Assembly: GCA_020465985.1 (NCBI GenBank)
Contig: JAANYP010004395.1
Coordinates: 1,207,432 to 1,271,431, forward strand
Origin: Centrapalus pauciflorus
Lineage: Eukaryota; Streptophyta; Magnoliopsida; Asterales; Asteraceae
Direction: 5' to 3'
DNA: 64,000 nt
In this document: in pieces, positions 13,811 to 23,661 of the stretch
Position numbering within the stretch: position 1 is the stretch's first letter
How the letters are laid out: every line of letters begins with the position of its first letter
The notes under the pieces: model-generated
Database searches by the model: none
Seen by the model: the letters and a program-made list of their open reading frames with translations, nothing else
What the model was told of the DNA's origin: nothing
Program-made: the position numbers and the translations under genes

Positions 13811-13930
13811 TAGGCCTCCCATATACTTTGGAGCAATGATTTTCTTCCAAGAAATCCAATTTATCTTCTCCCTTTCATCTTTACATCCCCATAACACGAC
13901 AAGATTCTCATTCATTATCAAACCAAGGCC
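13811..13930 (-). pseudogene. LINE RT fragment, 5' side of the MITE insertion
   Basis: The minus-strand translation reads NENLVVLWGCKDEREKINWI, then SWKKIIAPKYMGGLG, ending exactly at the MITE. Joined across the MITE, the frame continues FRCLNAKNRDCLANR. This is the KISWVxW..GGLG block typical of plant L1 reverse transcriptases. Confidence 0.65.
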
Positions 13931-14330
13931 ACACGAATATTCCTAGTTGAACTTTAATAAGAAATCAAATGATCAATCTGTGTTTAAACACAATCATGTT
14001 TTCAACATGCCATATTGAATATGTAATAACCAATAACCCACCAATACACCAATTCTTAAAGTTTCCTTTCCTTTGACGAAAACCGGATATGACATTCATG
14101 ATTAAAAGTCCCGACGATAGAATCGATATTGGGAGAGCCCATTTCCCACCACTTGAACACTTAGGACAACGAATCATCCATCCTCTTAAATTGTACCTAA
14201 CAATGACGACTCTTCGAAGTCTTAGATTACTAGAGTACCCTACACCAAAGATGCCCAAGAAACACTCTCCAACAATTATTCCAAAGCTTCATTTGAGTGA
14301 ATGAGTTTTGAGTCTTGGACCACCTACACC
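13931..14330 (-). pseudogene. LINE C-terminal fragment
   Basis: The minus-strand ORF at 14258-13965 ends with LLVITYSIWHVENMIVFKHR, resembling the W-x-x-W-x-x-R-N-x-x-x-F motif at the very C-terminus of plant L1 ORF2. It lies 5' of the RT fragment although in a LINE it should be 3', so this is a separate or rearranged copy. Weaker evidence than for the neighbouring fragment. Confidence 0.4.
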
Positions 14331-14594
14331 AACAAATTAACATTTCATCCACCAAAGGGCTATTTGATTATTTCTTAATATATGTATAAAAATTCATATT
14401 CTTAAATAAAAAAAGAACTATTGAGAGGTCATGTAGAGTAAAATAACCTTGAGATACCTTTTTCCAAAGACTTCATTTTTTTTACTCACACTTAGTAAAA
14501 GTAAATAACTAAATAAAATGTGTTTGGTAACTTTATTCTGAAAAGCACCTACTTAGTTTTGGAAGGCTTTAAACACGCATATATGATAAAAACT

Positions 14595-14920
14595 TAGATT
14601 TCTTTTAGTTGATGAAAATTTCCAAAATTTTCATTTTACTTTTTAAAAAATAAAAACTTGTTTACTTAACAACAATTTCATAACTTTTTATTTCACTTTT
14701 CAAAATACCAAATTTTTATTCTCTCTTAGTTTTCTATCACCTCCTCTATATTTCTTTATAATACTTATTTTCTTTCTCATGCTTTTCAATCACCTATATT
14801 ATTTTTTTATTTTATAATCACTCATTTTATTTTTCTTAAAACTAAAACTTTATCATCTAAACAAATTTTCATTTTTTATAATAACTCTTGTTTTTTTTAA
14901 AACTATAATTAAAAAAAATA
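14595..14920. repeat. Diverged second copy of the 13442-13810 MITE family
   Basis: Shares ordered words with the intact MITE (TTTCATTTxACTTTTTAAAA, AACAACAATTTCATAA, CACTTTTCAAAATACC, CATCTAAACAAxTTTTCA) but has lost recognisable terminal repeats. Non-coding. Confidence 0.65.
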
Positions 14921-14934
14921 ATAGTAGATTTTAT

Positions 14935-15170
14935 ATGCACTCCCTCTTTGTCTAACAACAACACATTCTTTATTATTATTATTATTTACTATTGGTATAT
15001 AATTTTATAAAGTTCCTTTTTCACTGTTATTAAATAAAATTTCACTTTATTTTAGTAAGAGGCAGTTTATATTTATAGAGCGTCAGACATGTAGTTGTAA
15101 CTTAGACACATAAATAGTTTATATATTTTATTAAATTAATAGAAAATGATAATATAAAAAAGTGTAATTA
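14935..15170. other. Possible Stowaway MITE relic upstream of the auxin carrier gene
   Basis: Begins CACTCCCTCTTTGTCTAACA, close to the Stowaway terminus, followed by a (TTA)n stretch. No inverted partner was confirmed. If real, it lies within 300 bp of the putative promoter. Confidence 0.3.
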
Positions 15171-15232
15171 GGAAAAAAGAAAGAAAGTGATAGTCCAAAA
15201 GCCCTAGAAAACGGAAAGCTGGTTTTCTAGTG

Positions 15233-15247
15233 TGTATATATATAATA
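15233..15247 (+). promoter_or_regulatory. Candidate TATA box of the auxin carrier gene
   Basis: GTATATATATAATAC lies about 400 bp upstream of the start codon. Placement is by composition only; it would put transcription start at about 15265-15275. Confidence 0.45.
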
Positions 15248-15260
15248 CACAAACACTGAT

Positions 15261-15452
15261 ATGGCTTGGAAAAAGTCCCTGCTTTTCTTCATTAAAAACC
15301 TCTCTGAAAGAGGCTCTGCCTCTGTTCCTACGGCCGCTGCCACCCCTTTTCACCTCTCTCTCTCACTCGCCGCCTTTCTGCACAATATTTCGGAAAGATC
15401 AACCGCATTTAACTTTTTAGCGGCCGCTTTTGCAATTACACTCCTCCTCTAA
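15261..15452 (+). CDS. Short ORF (63 aa) in the promoter/leader of the auxin carrier gene
   Basis: ATG to TAA with no recognised family. The product begins MAWKKSLLFFIKNLSERGSA, contains an internal echo (KNLSERGSA / HNISERSTA), and ends with a hydrophobic stretch (FLAAAFAITLLL). It is much more GC-rich than its surroundings. It lies 197 bp upstream of the main start codon and just downstream of the candidate TATA box. It could be an upstream ORF if transcription starts early enough, an independent small peptide, or chance. Confidence 0.3.
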   Translation: MAWKKSLLFFIKNLSERGSASVPTAAATPFHLSLSLAAFLHNISERSTAFNFLAAAFAITLLL

Positions 15453-15555
15453 TCCTACTTACATACATACATAGATATATAACATAACTTTTTTCATTTC
15501 TTGAAACAACAATCAAAACTTTCTCTTCTGAGATCTTGTTTGTTTAGCTAACACG

Positions 15556-15635
15556 GTAAGAACTCCTGAATTTCGTGTTTGTTTGGATCTGGAATTTTTA
15601 TGTTTAAGTCTGATTTTAGATCTGACTGTTAATAG
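15556..15635 (+). other. Putative 5'-UTR intron of the auxin carrier gene
   Basis: GTAAGAACTCC at 15556 and TTAATAG ending at 15635 make a plausible 80-bp intron 13 bp before the start codon. The frame upstream is open but has no ATG, consistent with leader sequence. Confidence 0.5.
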
Positions 15636-15648
15636 GAAATCAAAGAAA

Positions 15649-18600
15649 ATGTTGGGTGAAAAGCAAGCGGAGGAATCAATAGTAGCATCGAATTTCACAG
15701 AGAATGAAAATGGAATGAAAGAAGGAGACGGAGAGTTAGAAGATCACTCTGTTTTCAATATGAAAAATCTTCTTTGGCATGGAGGCTCTGCTTGGGATGC
15801 TTGGTTTAGTTGTTCTTCAAATCAAGTAAAAAAGCAAACAACAATACGATCGAATAATTATAGATTCTTCATACACATATTATTAATCCGAATAATTATT
15901 TTTTATCTGTTTTTAGTGAAAAACTGAATGTACATGTGTTTATGCAGGTGGCACAAGTGTTGCTAACACTTCCATACTCGTTTTCTCAATTGGGGATGGC
16001 ATCAGGGATTGTTCTTCAGATTTTCTATGGATTACTTGGCAGCTGGACTGCTTACCTTATAAGCGTGCTTTACGTTGAGTACAGGGCTAGAAAAGAGAAG
16101 GAAAATGTTAATTTCAAAAACCATGTCATTCAGGTTAGCTTCCATCTTCTTTAGCAATGAAAACAAAAACGATGACTTATTCTAATATTGATAGTTTTAC
16201 TGTTGAAATTTGTAGTGGTTTGAAGTTCTTGATGGATTGCTGGGGCCTTACTGGAAAGCAATAGGACTAGCTTTCAACTGCACTTTTCTTCTCTTTGGCT
16301 CTGTCATACAACTTATAGCTTGTGCAAGGTATTGTATATTTCTTGTATTTTTGTTTTTGACTTGATATTCTTCGTATAGGAACTCCATAAATTCTTGCTC
16401 TTGATCTATTGTTTGTTTATATGTTTGTTTATGCATCGAGTGAGTATAAACACACATTATATATTGGGAATGATTATTTCCTTTCTCTGACTGACTAACG
16501 CAGACCAAATATGAACATAGGAATTTCTTGGTTTTCATGTATGAAATTCTTGGTTTTTTTTATCTTCTTTTTTTGTCCTGTTAGCTGAAATGGATCAAAT
16601 ATGAACCTTATCTTTATTTTTGCTAAAACGGGGAATGATTATCAGATTGGTTATTTATTTTATGAGAAATTCTTGATATTCTCTCTCCAGTCTCCATATT
16701 AGATATATACACATGTCAGAGAGACTGAGAGAGATGAAAATTGAAAAAAAAATGGAATTTAGAGATGAAGATGAGATAAATCAGAAGGTATTGGTTTTAA
16801 CATAGAGTGTTGTTAAATTGACAGTAATATATACTACATAAATGATCATTTGGACAAGAGGACATGGACATACATATTTGGAGCGTGCTGTGCCACTACT
16901 GTCTTCATTCCTTCCTTCCACAACTACAGGATTTGGTCTTTTCTTGGCCTTGGCATGACCACTTACACTGCTTGGTACATGGCCATTGCTGCTTTAATTC
17001 ATGGCCAGGTCAGCTGCCTCTCCAATGCCTCTCATCTACTACAACTTCTCATTGCATTATATATCAAGTCCTTTTGCTTTATTTATTAAATCCAGATGGA
17101 TTTGTATAACTGTTAATTAATGCCTCGAGTACAAGTCATTTAAATAGTTGTCTATTATCGGATCCGATCTCATATGGTTTTTGATCTTTTTCAGGTTGAC
17201 GGAGTTGAACACAGTGGTCCGACGAAGCTGGTGTTGTATTTCACCGGAGCTACCAATATCTTGTACACCTTCGGCGGACATGCTGTCACTGTGTAAGCCT
17301 GCCTATCCCTTGCATTTTAACACATTACACGCATCATGTCATACTTTGAAGGGGTTGTTTTTGTAAAAAAAAAAAAACTGTTATTTAAAAAGTGATGAAA
17401 AGAAAGAGTATTCTTTTTACTTCGTTAATTTGAATAAATATTCTTTCAAAGGTACCTTCCACCCATCCCAACCTATTTATTTTTTTATCTTGTATCCCAT
17501 AAAAAAAAAAAAAAAGAAAAAGAAAAATGCAATCTTTTACTTTGTTTAATTAAGTCTATTTTAGATTAAATAACTAATCAATTATAATGATTATAAAATG
17601 TTTGTGTTATTAATTTTGGCATTATATTATTTAAAATAAGTTATTAAAAAAGACAAAAAAATAAAATATACCCAGCAGTACTTTCTGAAATGTGAATATT
17701 TGTTAGTATTAACTAAATATTTACAGGGAAATTATGCATGCGATGTGGAAACCCCAGAAGTTCAAGTACATTTACCTACTTGCCACGCTTTATGTATTTA
17801 CACTGACACTGCCGTCGTCTGCCGCCGTTTACTGGGCTTTCGGCGACGAGCTTCTTAACCACTCCAATGCTTTCTCCCTCCTTCCAAAGACCCGCTGGCG
17901 TGATGCCGCCGTCATTCTCATGCTCATTCACCAGGTCATTTTAAACTTACAAATCAATCTTTCTTTCTTTTTAAATCATTTACCAAGGCAAGATGTACAA
18001 CTTTCAATTAATTCTGATGAGTGCATCAAAACCTGTAATGTAAAAATCATATCATAGATATCCACAAACTACTGAGTTGTGTTGTACGGTACAACCATGC
18101 AATGCATGTATTAACATGAATTGGAGTTTTGTTGCGCAGTTTATTACATTTGGATTCGCATGCACGCCGTTGTATTTTGTGTGGGAGAAGGTGATAGGGA
18201 TGCATGACACAAAGAGCATGTGCTTACGGGCATTGGCGAGACTGCCCGTGGTCATACCCATATGGTTCCTGGCTATAATATTCCCCTTCTTTGGACCCAT
18301 TAATTCTGCAGTCGGTGCCCTCTTGGTCAGCTTCACTGTCTACATCATCCCTGCTCTTGCCCATATGCTCACCTACAGAAAACCTTCTGCCCGCCAGGTA
18401 TATTATAAACTATATATTAAATTAAAATATCTTACATTATTCACATGAAAAATATTGTTAGCTAGACATGTTTTAAAGCCAAAGTCAGTGGAGACATACA
18501 TGTCGAATTTGGTCACTGAAAAGACTAATACCGGATAATGAAATATCAGTACAACTCATTGATGCATGCAGGATCATATCATAGGCTAGGCTACACGTTG

Positions 18601-19190
18601 TGTTGCATTATTTGTAATTTGGTATGTGGTAGTACAACTCATTAATGCTTTCACTTTCTGGGTAAGAAAGTAGGAAACTATATCGGGGAATATATGTATA
18701 TAGTTTTAGGTTTTTTTTTCTTTAGTGGCATGGTTGGTAATTATATTGCTCTATAGAGACGTTTTAGTCATTTACATATGAAATGGTGTCTCCCTTTTTA
18801 TTATGTCTTGGATTTGCAAGTTTGGTAGCAAGTCTTTTTCCATTTAGTACACATTTATTCACGTTAGACCCCGGCCAAAATCTCATCTTAGAGCCGATCG
18901 ATTTCAGGATTCAAAATTTTCTTGAATTTTGTTTGGATGTCATGATTTGTCATAACTTGTAGCATTTGAATTGTTTCCAGAACGCGGCGGAGAAGCCTCC
19001 TCGTTTCCTCTCAAGCTGGACGGCCATGTACGTGATCAATGCATTCGTGGTAGTATGGGTTCTAGTGGTTGGGTTTGGATTCGGTGGATGGGCGAGCATG
19101 ACCAACTTTGTACGACAAGTTGATACGTTTGGTCTCTTTGCCAAGTGCTACCAGTGCAAGCCAGCAATACCACCACCACCAAAACACTGA
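15649..19190 (+). CDS. AUX1: AUX1/LAX1-type auxin influx carrier, 8 coding exons
   Basis: Proton-driven uptake of indole-3-acetic acid across the plasma membrane (AUX1/LAX branch of the amino acid/auxin permease family). Exons: 15649-15825, 15948-16133, 16216-16328, 16825-17008, 17195-17292, 17727-17934, 18140-18397 and 18981-19190. All introns are GT..AG and every junction stays in frame, giving 477 aa (AUX1 is about 485). Family blocks are all present: LWHGGSAWDAWFSC, QVLLTLPYSFSQLGM, RTWTYIFGACCATTVFIPSF, FTGATNILYTFGGHAVTVEI, MHAMWKPQKFKY, FITFGFACTPLYFVWEKVIG and the tail FGLFAKCYQCKP. GLGMTTYTAWY, GMHDTKS and SARQNAAEKPP place it in the AUX1/LAX1 clade rather than LAX2 or LAX3. About 11 membrane spans are expected. 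The short acidic N-terminus (MLGEKQAEES..) and Pro-rich C-terminus vary. No damage was seen; it should be functional. Confidence 0.97.
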
Positions 19191-19944
19191 TTCGACTCAA
19201 TGAGTTAACTCCCTTCAATTCCCCCTCTCTCTCCAGAATTTTGTACTATAGATGGGGAGTATAAATTATTTTCCCCTACATGTGATGTGTCATGGCTTGT
19301 CTTGCATTTTTTATGTTTGTGTTTATGAAATTAAAAAAAATATATTAATGTAGATTAAAAATAGTGTGATGATTGAGGATGGATTCCAAACGTTGGCTAA
19401 TTAAATAGATCGATGTTGATTAGTTATCTTTATTCCCCTTGTATATGATGGGCATGGGCATGGGCATCTCATTATTGGTTTGGCTTGGTCCCGAACCCAA
19501 AGTGACTTCCTTTATCTATTCTTATTTTTCTTTTCCATATTAAAAGGGCCTAACATAAAGCAAGGAATTGAAATAGAGTCCTTAAATTGGAAGTTTCAAA
19601 GCTAGTAAGTTTTCAATCTATAATATGATAAGGAGACTAGTGATTTAGCTTTGTTGATGATCTTTTCTTTTGATAAGGCATTAAGGTGGGATGCCAAACT
19701 TAACGACTTGTAATACCTTGAAAGATTGTTTGGTTTAAGCAAGGAAACAACCAACTCTACATGGTTTTCTCATATATTACCTTACCACTTTGTCTTGTCT
19801 AAAATGAGACTTAAAATAAATGGTTGGATAATAAACCATATTGGATACCTCTAGGTTGAAGGTCTTTGAAATACTTTAGTATTTTTATAATAATAGAAAC
19901 ATGTCAATCTTTCATATTAAGTTTTAATTTTTAGAATACTTAAT
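19191..19944. other. 3' flank of the auxin carrier gene
   Basis: Probable 3' UTR followed by AT-rich intergenic sequence. A GGGCAT triplicate (19450-19467) is the only local repeat. No gene. Confidence 0.5.
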
Positions 19945-19945
19945 A

Positions 19946-20521
19946 GGGTGTTCAAAATCGGATATCCAAATTTCTGGATAGTAAATTTTGCTATCCGAAT
20001 CCAAAATTTCGGATATCCGTGATTTCGGATTCGGATATCGGATTATCCGAATATCCAAAAATTTATATTTTTTTAAAAGAATATATCAAATAATTAAATA
20101 TCTAAAAATACAAATTCATATATCCAAATACATATTAAAGATATGTCACAAACTAAATTTATCCAGAATTATTTTTACTCAAAACGACTAAAAAAAGATT
20201 AAAAAAACTAAAATATTTTAAATATAGTTAATAAATTTATAATACCAAGATAAAACTCAAAAATATACATTTGAATAATAATACACTCAATATTATGTAA
20301 ATAAGCAATCCTAAAGATATAAAAAATTTATAATAAAAATATTTTTTTTTTTGGATTTTTGGATATCGGATTATCCGAATATCCGAAAATCTTGAATTTT
20401 ACTTTCCGTATCTGAAATTTCGGATATCCGATTTCTGGATATCCGAAATTTCGTATATTTTTTGATCGTATTTTCGGATTTTTATTTCGGATGCTCGGAT
20501 TTGGATTTTTATGATCGCCCT
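19946..20521. mobile_element. hAT-like MITE with GGATATCCGAA subterminal repeats
   Basis: About 576 bp. The left end GGGTGTTCAAAATCGGATAT and inverted right end AGGGCGATCATAAAAATCCA are similar. Both 100-bp subterminal zones are dense arrays of (C)GGATATCCGAAATTTCGG. Flanking octamers ACTTAATA (19938-19945) and GCTTAATA (20522-20529) match at 7 of 8 positions, an hAT-type target duplication. No transposase. Confidence 0.75.
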
Positions 20522-21455
20522 GCTTAATATTACTTAGATTATTATACTTTACAAGAAAAAAATTTAGAATTCATGGGTATTTAAAGGGAGAGGAAGGTAA
20601 TAAATGGGATATGGGGGCTTGATGTTATGATTGGAAGAATAGATGTTGACATTACTACTAAAGTCTAAAGGAGAGAGAGTAGAGTAGAGGAGAGGGAATG
20701 GACCCGACCCATTTACGTCAGTCACATGGGTGCCACGTGACCCTTGTTTACTTGTGTGTGTGTATAACTGTATATTCTCACACTCACAATCAACCCCATC
20801 TTCTTTAATAAAATTCAAATCAACCCTAAGCTACGCTACGCACCGCACATGATTCTCAATTCATGGACATGAGCATGAAGATGCATGACCCATATTCTCA
20901 TCTTCAATCATCCCTCAAATGCTTTTACAGTTTTACTCATATGCCTAAACAATAAACATGATACGCCTCCCTTCCATTTCTTCAGTTTCAAATTTTCAGT
21001 TTTTATATCTTTAATATTATTTCTTTCTTTCTAGCACTTTATTATTTTTTAAAAAGATATGAATAGTAGCTACTTTTAAATAATACTTTTAAACTTTATA
21101 TTTATAAATTAATATATTTTAATGAATATAAATTGAGATTTTAGCATTATAATAAATAAAATATAATGAAATATGTTTTACTGTTTACTTTTTTTTTTAA
21201 AAAAAAGTAATAAATCTGTTTCAGAAGTTTTTTCTAATTGAATATTAACAAATTCACTCAAATCTGGAACTAATAAATCTGTTTTATAATAAAACAAATT
21301 CATCGAAATGGCCCCATCCAGTTTGATTTAATTAAGAACAGCTTACTCACAAGCCCAATTTGTAAAACGCAAACCCAATTACCCATTCACTACCTACATG
21401 CTACAAGCAGGGCCACTCATCAAGAGAGGAGAAACCTATGACTCTACGAGTATGA
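20522..21455. other. Intergenic, with a promoter-like patch
   Basis: 20700-20960 is more structured than its surroundings: an ACGTCA word (20716), a perfect G-box within GCCACGTGAC (about 20731), a TGTGTGTGTATAACTGTATA stretch, and then the small Met-rich ORF listed separately. The rest is AT-rich with no gene. Confidence 0.4.
20863..20955 (+). CDS. Possible 30-aa Met-rich ORF downstream of a G-box
   Basis: ATG-to-TAA frame beginning MDMSMKMHDPYSHLQSSLKC. It lies about 130 bp downstream of an ACGT/G-box cluster and about 90 bp downstream of a TATA-like stretch. No family was recognised and no downstream exon could be joined. It may be chance or a remnant first exon. Confidence 0.15.
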   Translation: MDMSMKMHDPYSHLQSSLKCFYSFTHMPKQ

Positions 21456-21580
21456 GTGTTCATAAAAATCCAAATACGAGCATGCGAAATGAAAATTTTA
21501 TCCGACTATCTGAAATTTCAGATATCCGGATTTTTTGATATTCGAAAATCGGAGTCACGTCGATTGGGACGTGACTCCAT
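21456..21580. mobile_element. Fragment of the GGATATCC-rich hAT family
   Basis: GTTCATAAAAATCCAAATAC followed by ATCTGAAATTTCAGATATCC resembles a subterminal region of the 19946-20521 element. One end only. Confidence 0.4.
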
Positions 21581-23414
21581 CCACATAGCAAATCGATTGG
21601 GACCGATGTTTGATACTTTAATTATAATCGCTAGATTTATAGAAAATGGAAATATGTATCATCCGATGATCCTGTATCAAATTTTCAATTTGCATGTTAG
21701 AAATTAGTATGTTTCAATCTGTGTTGTAAACCAATCATTGAATAGGAATTGGAAAGATTATATGTTTACATGAAAGCATTGGATATTGAGTGGAAATTAG
21801 AAATAAGTGTTTCTGTAATATTTATTTGTAGGCTTTCAATTCCTGTAGATGTGAAATGTTTATTGAATATATTTATATGGTTTATTAAGCAAAAAATAAT
21901 ATGTTTTTCATGTTTTTACAGGTTAGTCTATTCGTGTTATTTTTTACTAATAAAACTATCAAGTTATTTATTCTTTTCTGATTTCATAATAAAAATTCCA
22001 TAAAAAAGTTCTCAAGTTTGAAGACTTTTTGGGGGGAAAACAGAAAACATGTTGGTTTTTGCTTTAAAAAAAGATTGATTATGGAAAAAACCAAAACTTT
22101 TTTGAAAATCAGAAAGAAACAATACCATGAAGACATTTTAAGAAAGAAATAACATAAAGGGATGAAACAGTAAAAAACCGAGAAAACATGTTGATTTTTT
22201 ACATTAAACATATATGTATGTATCAAAGTGTTTTGACTTATTGGTTTGTCATTTATGAATTATAAATTCTACTGTGATTCTATGCTTGTTAATTCTTGTT
22301 GATGAAAAAACTTTTAGAAAGTAGTTGTCCCAAAATGATAGAAGTGATTTAAGAATCTTTAAAAGTAGGATAATAGAAGCTAACAGTCAACAACATTCCA
22401 CACGAGCACAACCATTAAAAATTTTAAATTCTTTCAAAGTCGATAACAATTGATTTGAATGATTTTAGGATCATTAGGTGACCAAGAATGACCAATGACA
22501 TTGAGATGACCAATGACGTTGTAGATGATCGATTCCAAAAGATGAAATATCACATAAGGTAATTGTAATAAGTAACTTGTTAACATGTTAATTGTTTTAA
22601 CGAAACATTACTTTTATTAATAAGGGAATATTATACTGTTATTATATTATAATATTATTTGTGCTACTTTAAATTATTATATTTGTAATATGATCCGATC
22701 AATTTAATTGATAAAGTTGTCAGAACTAATAACGTCAACAAAATATGTGCAATTTGACACCAAAAATTGTGGGTATCCCATGGCACCACTGGGTTCAATT
22801 TTTATATCGAAAAAATCAGGTTCTTAAAAACGGAAACCCGTGCCTATAGTTTCTAGTTTAGCTTCGGTTTTTGGTTTGGTTTTTCTACATATATCCCTAC
22901 TTAGTGAATGGTGATCACGTTTCAAAATTATACTTTAAAAATGAATGAATCGTTTAAAACTCAAAGTGATCCTTAAATTATACTTCAAAATACATAGAGC
23001 TCCTTGAATGTATTTTGCGGAAATATGATCTTCAAAAGGAAGATTAACCAGCAAATTAAGTTTACAGTGTTCCTTTTCTCTCTGTTGTTTTTCTTGTTCT
23101 CTCAACTATTGAACGAGAAACCTTCTTTGTATTTAGTTTTATCTAGTTCATAATTAAGTGCTCTTCTGCTGTTTTCAATATGTAAGGTGTTTCGTTGATT
23201 AATCTGTTTGTGTGAGATTTGAACCAAGTTAATAAATCTTGCATGATCTTAGAAAAAAATGCATTTGGTCTTAGGTGTGTTTGTTTACTTATTAATGGAA
23301 TTATTACGAGGTCATTCAAAAGTATTAAGAAGTTAACACCTTAGTCTCTTAAGTCTAAAGAGACTAATTCTGTAATTCATGTTGCATCCACCATTTAGTA
23401 ACAAGTTTTGCTTA
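21581..23414. other. Intergenic, copia target region
   Basis: AT-rich with no supported gene. The short ORFs at 21749-22226 have no family features. Confidence 0.5.
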
Positions 23415-23419
23415 CTTAG

Positions 23420-23591
23420 TGTTGAAATATTTATTTATTGTACTTAGTGTTACTTTTCTTGTACATAGCAGTTGCAAGTAGTTTCTTTCTTTTTTATTTT
23501 TGTTATAACCTGTACGAACTTCCATTCATCAATGAGAAAATTGTCTTCCCAATTCTCTTCTTTCCTTTCTCACATCTGATCAAAATTAACA
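23420..23591 (+). repeat. 5' LTR of the copia element
   Basis: Starts TGTTGAAATATTTATTTATT and ends GATCAAAATTAACA. No clear TATA box was found. Short LTR, with no differences seen against the 3' copy. Confidence 0.97.
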
Positions 23592-23604
23592 TGGTATCAG
23601 AGCG
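23592..23604 (+). promoter_or_regulatory. Primer-binding site (initiator tRNA-Met)
   Basis: TGGTATCAGAGCG immediately follows the 5' LTR. This is the canonical plant copia site, complementary to the 3' end of initiator methionine tRNA. Confidence 0.95.
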
Positions 23605-23661
23605 GTTTTGATACTTCATTGATCACTTTATTTCCGATTTCGTATTTTTTCATGTTAAATC

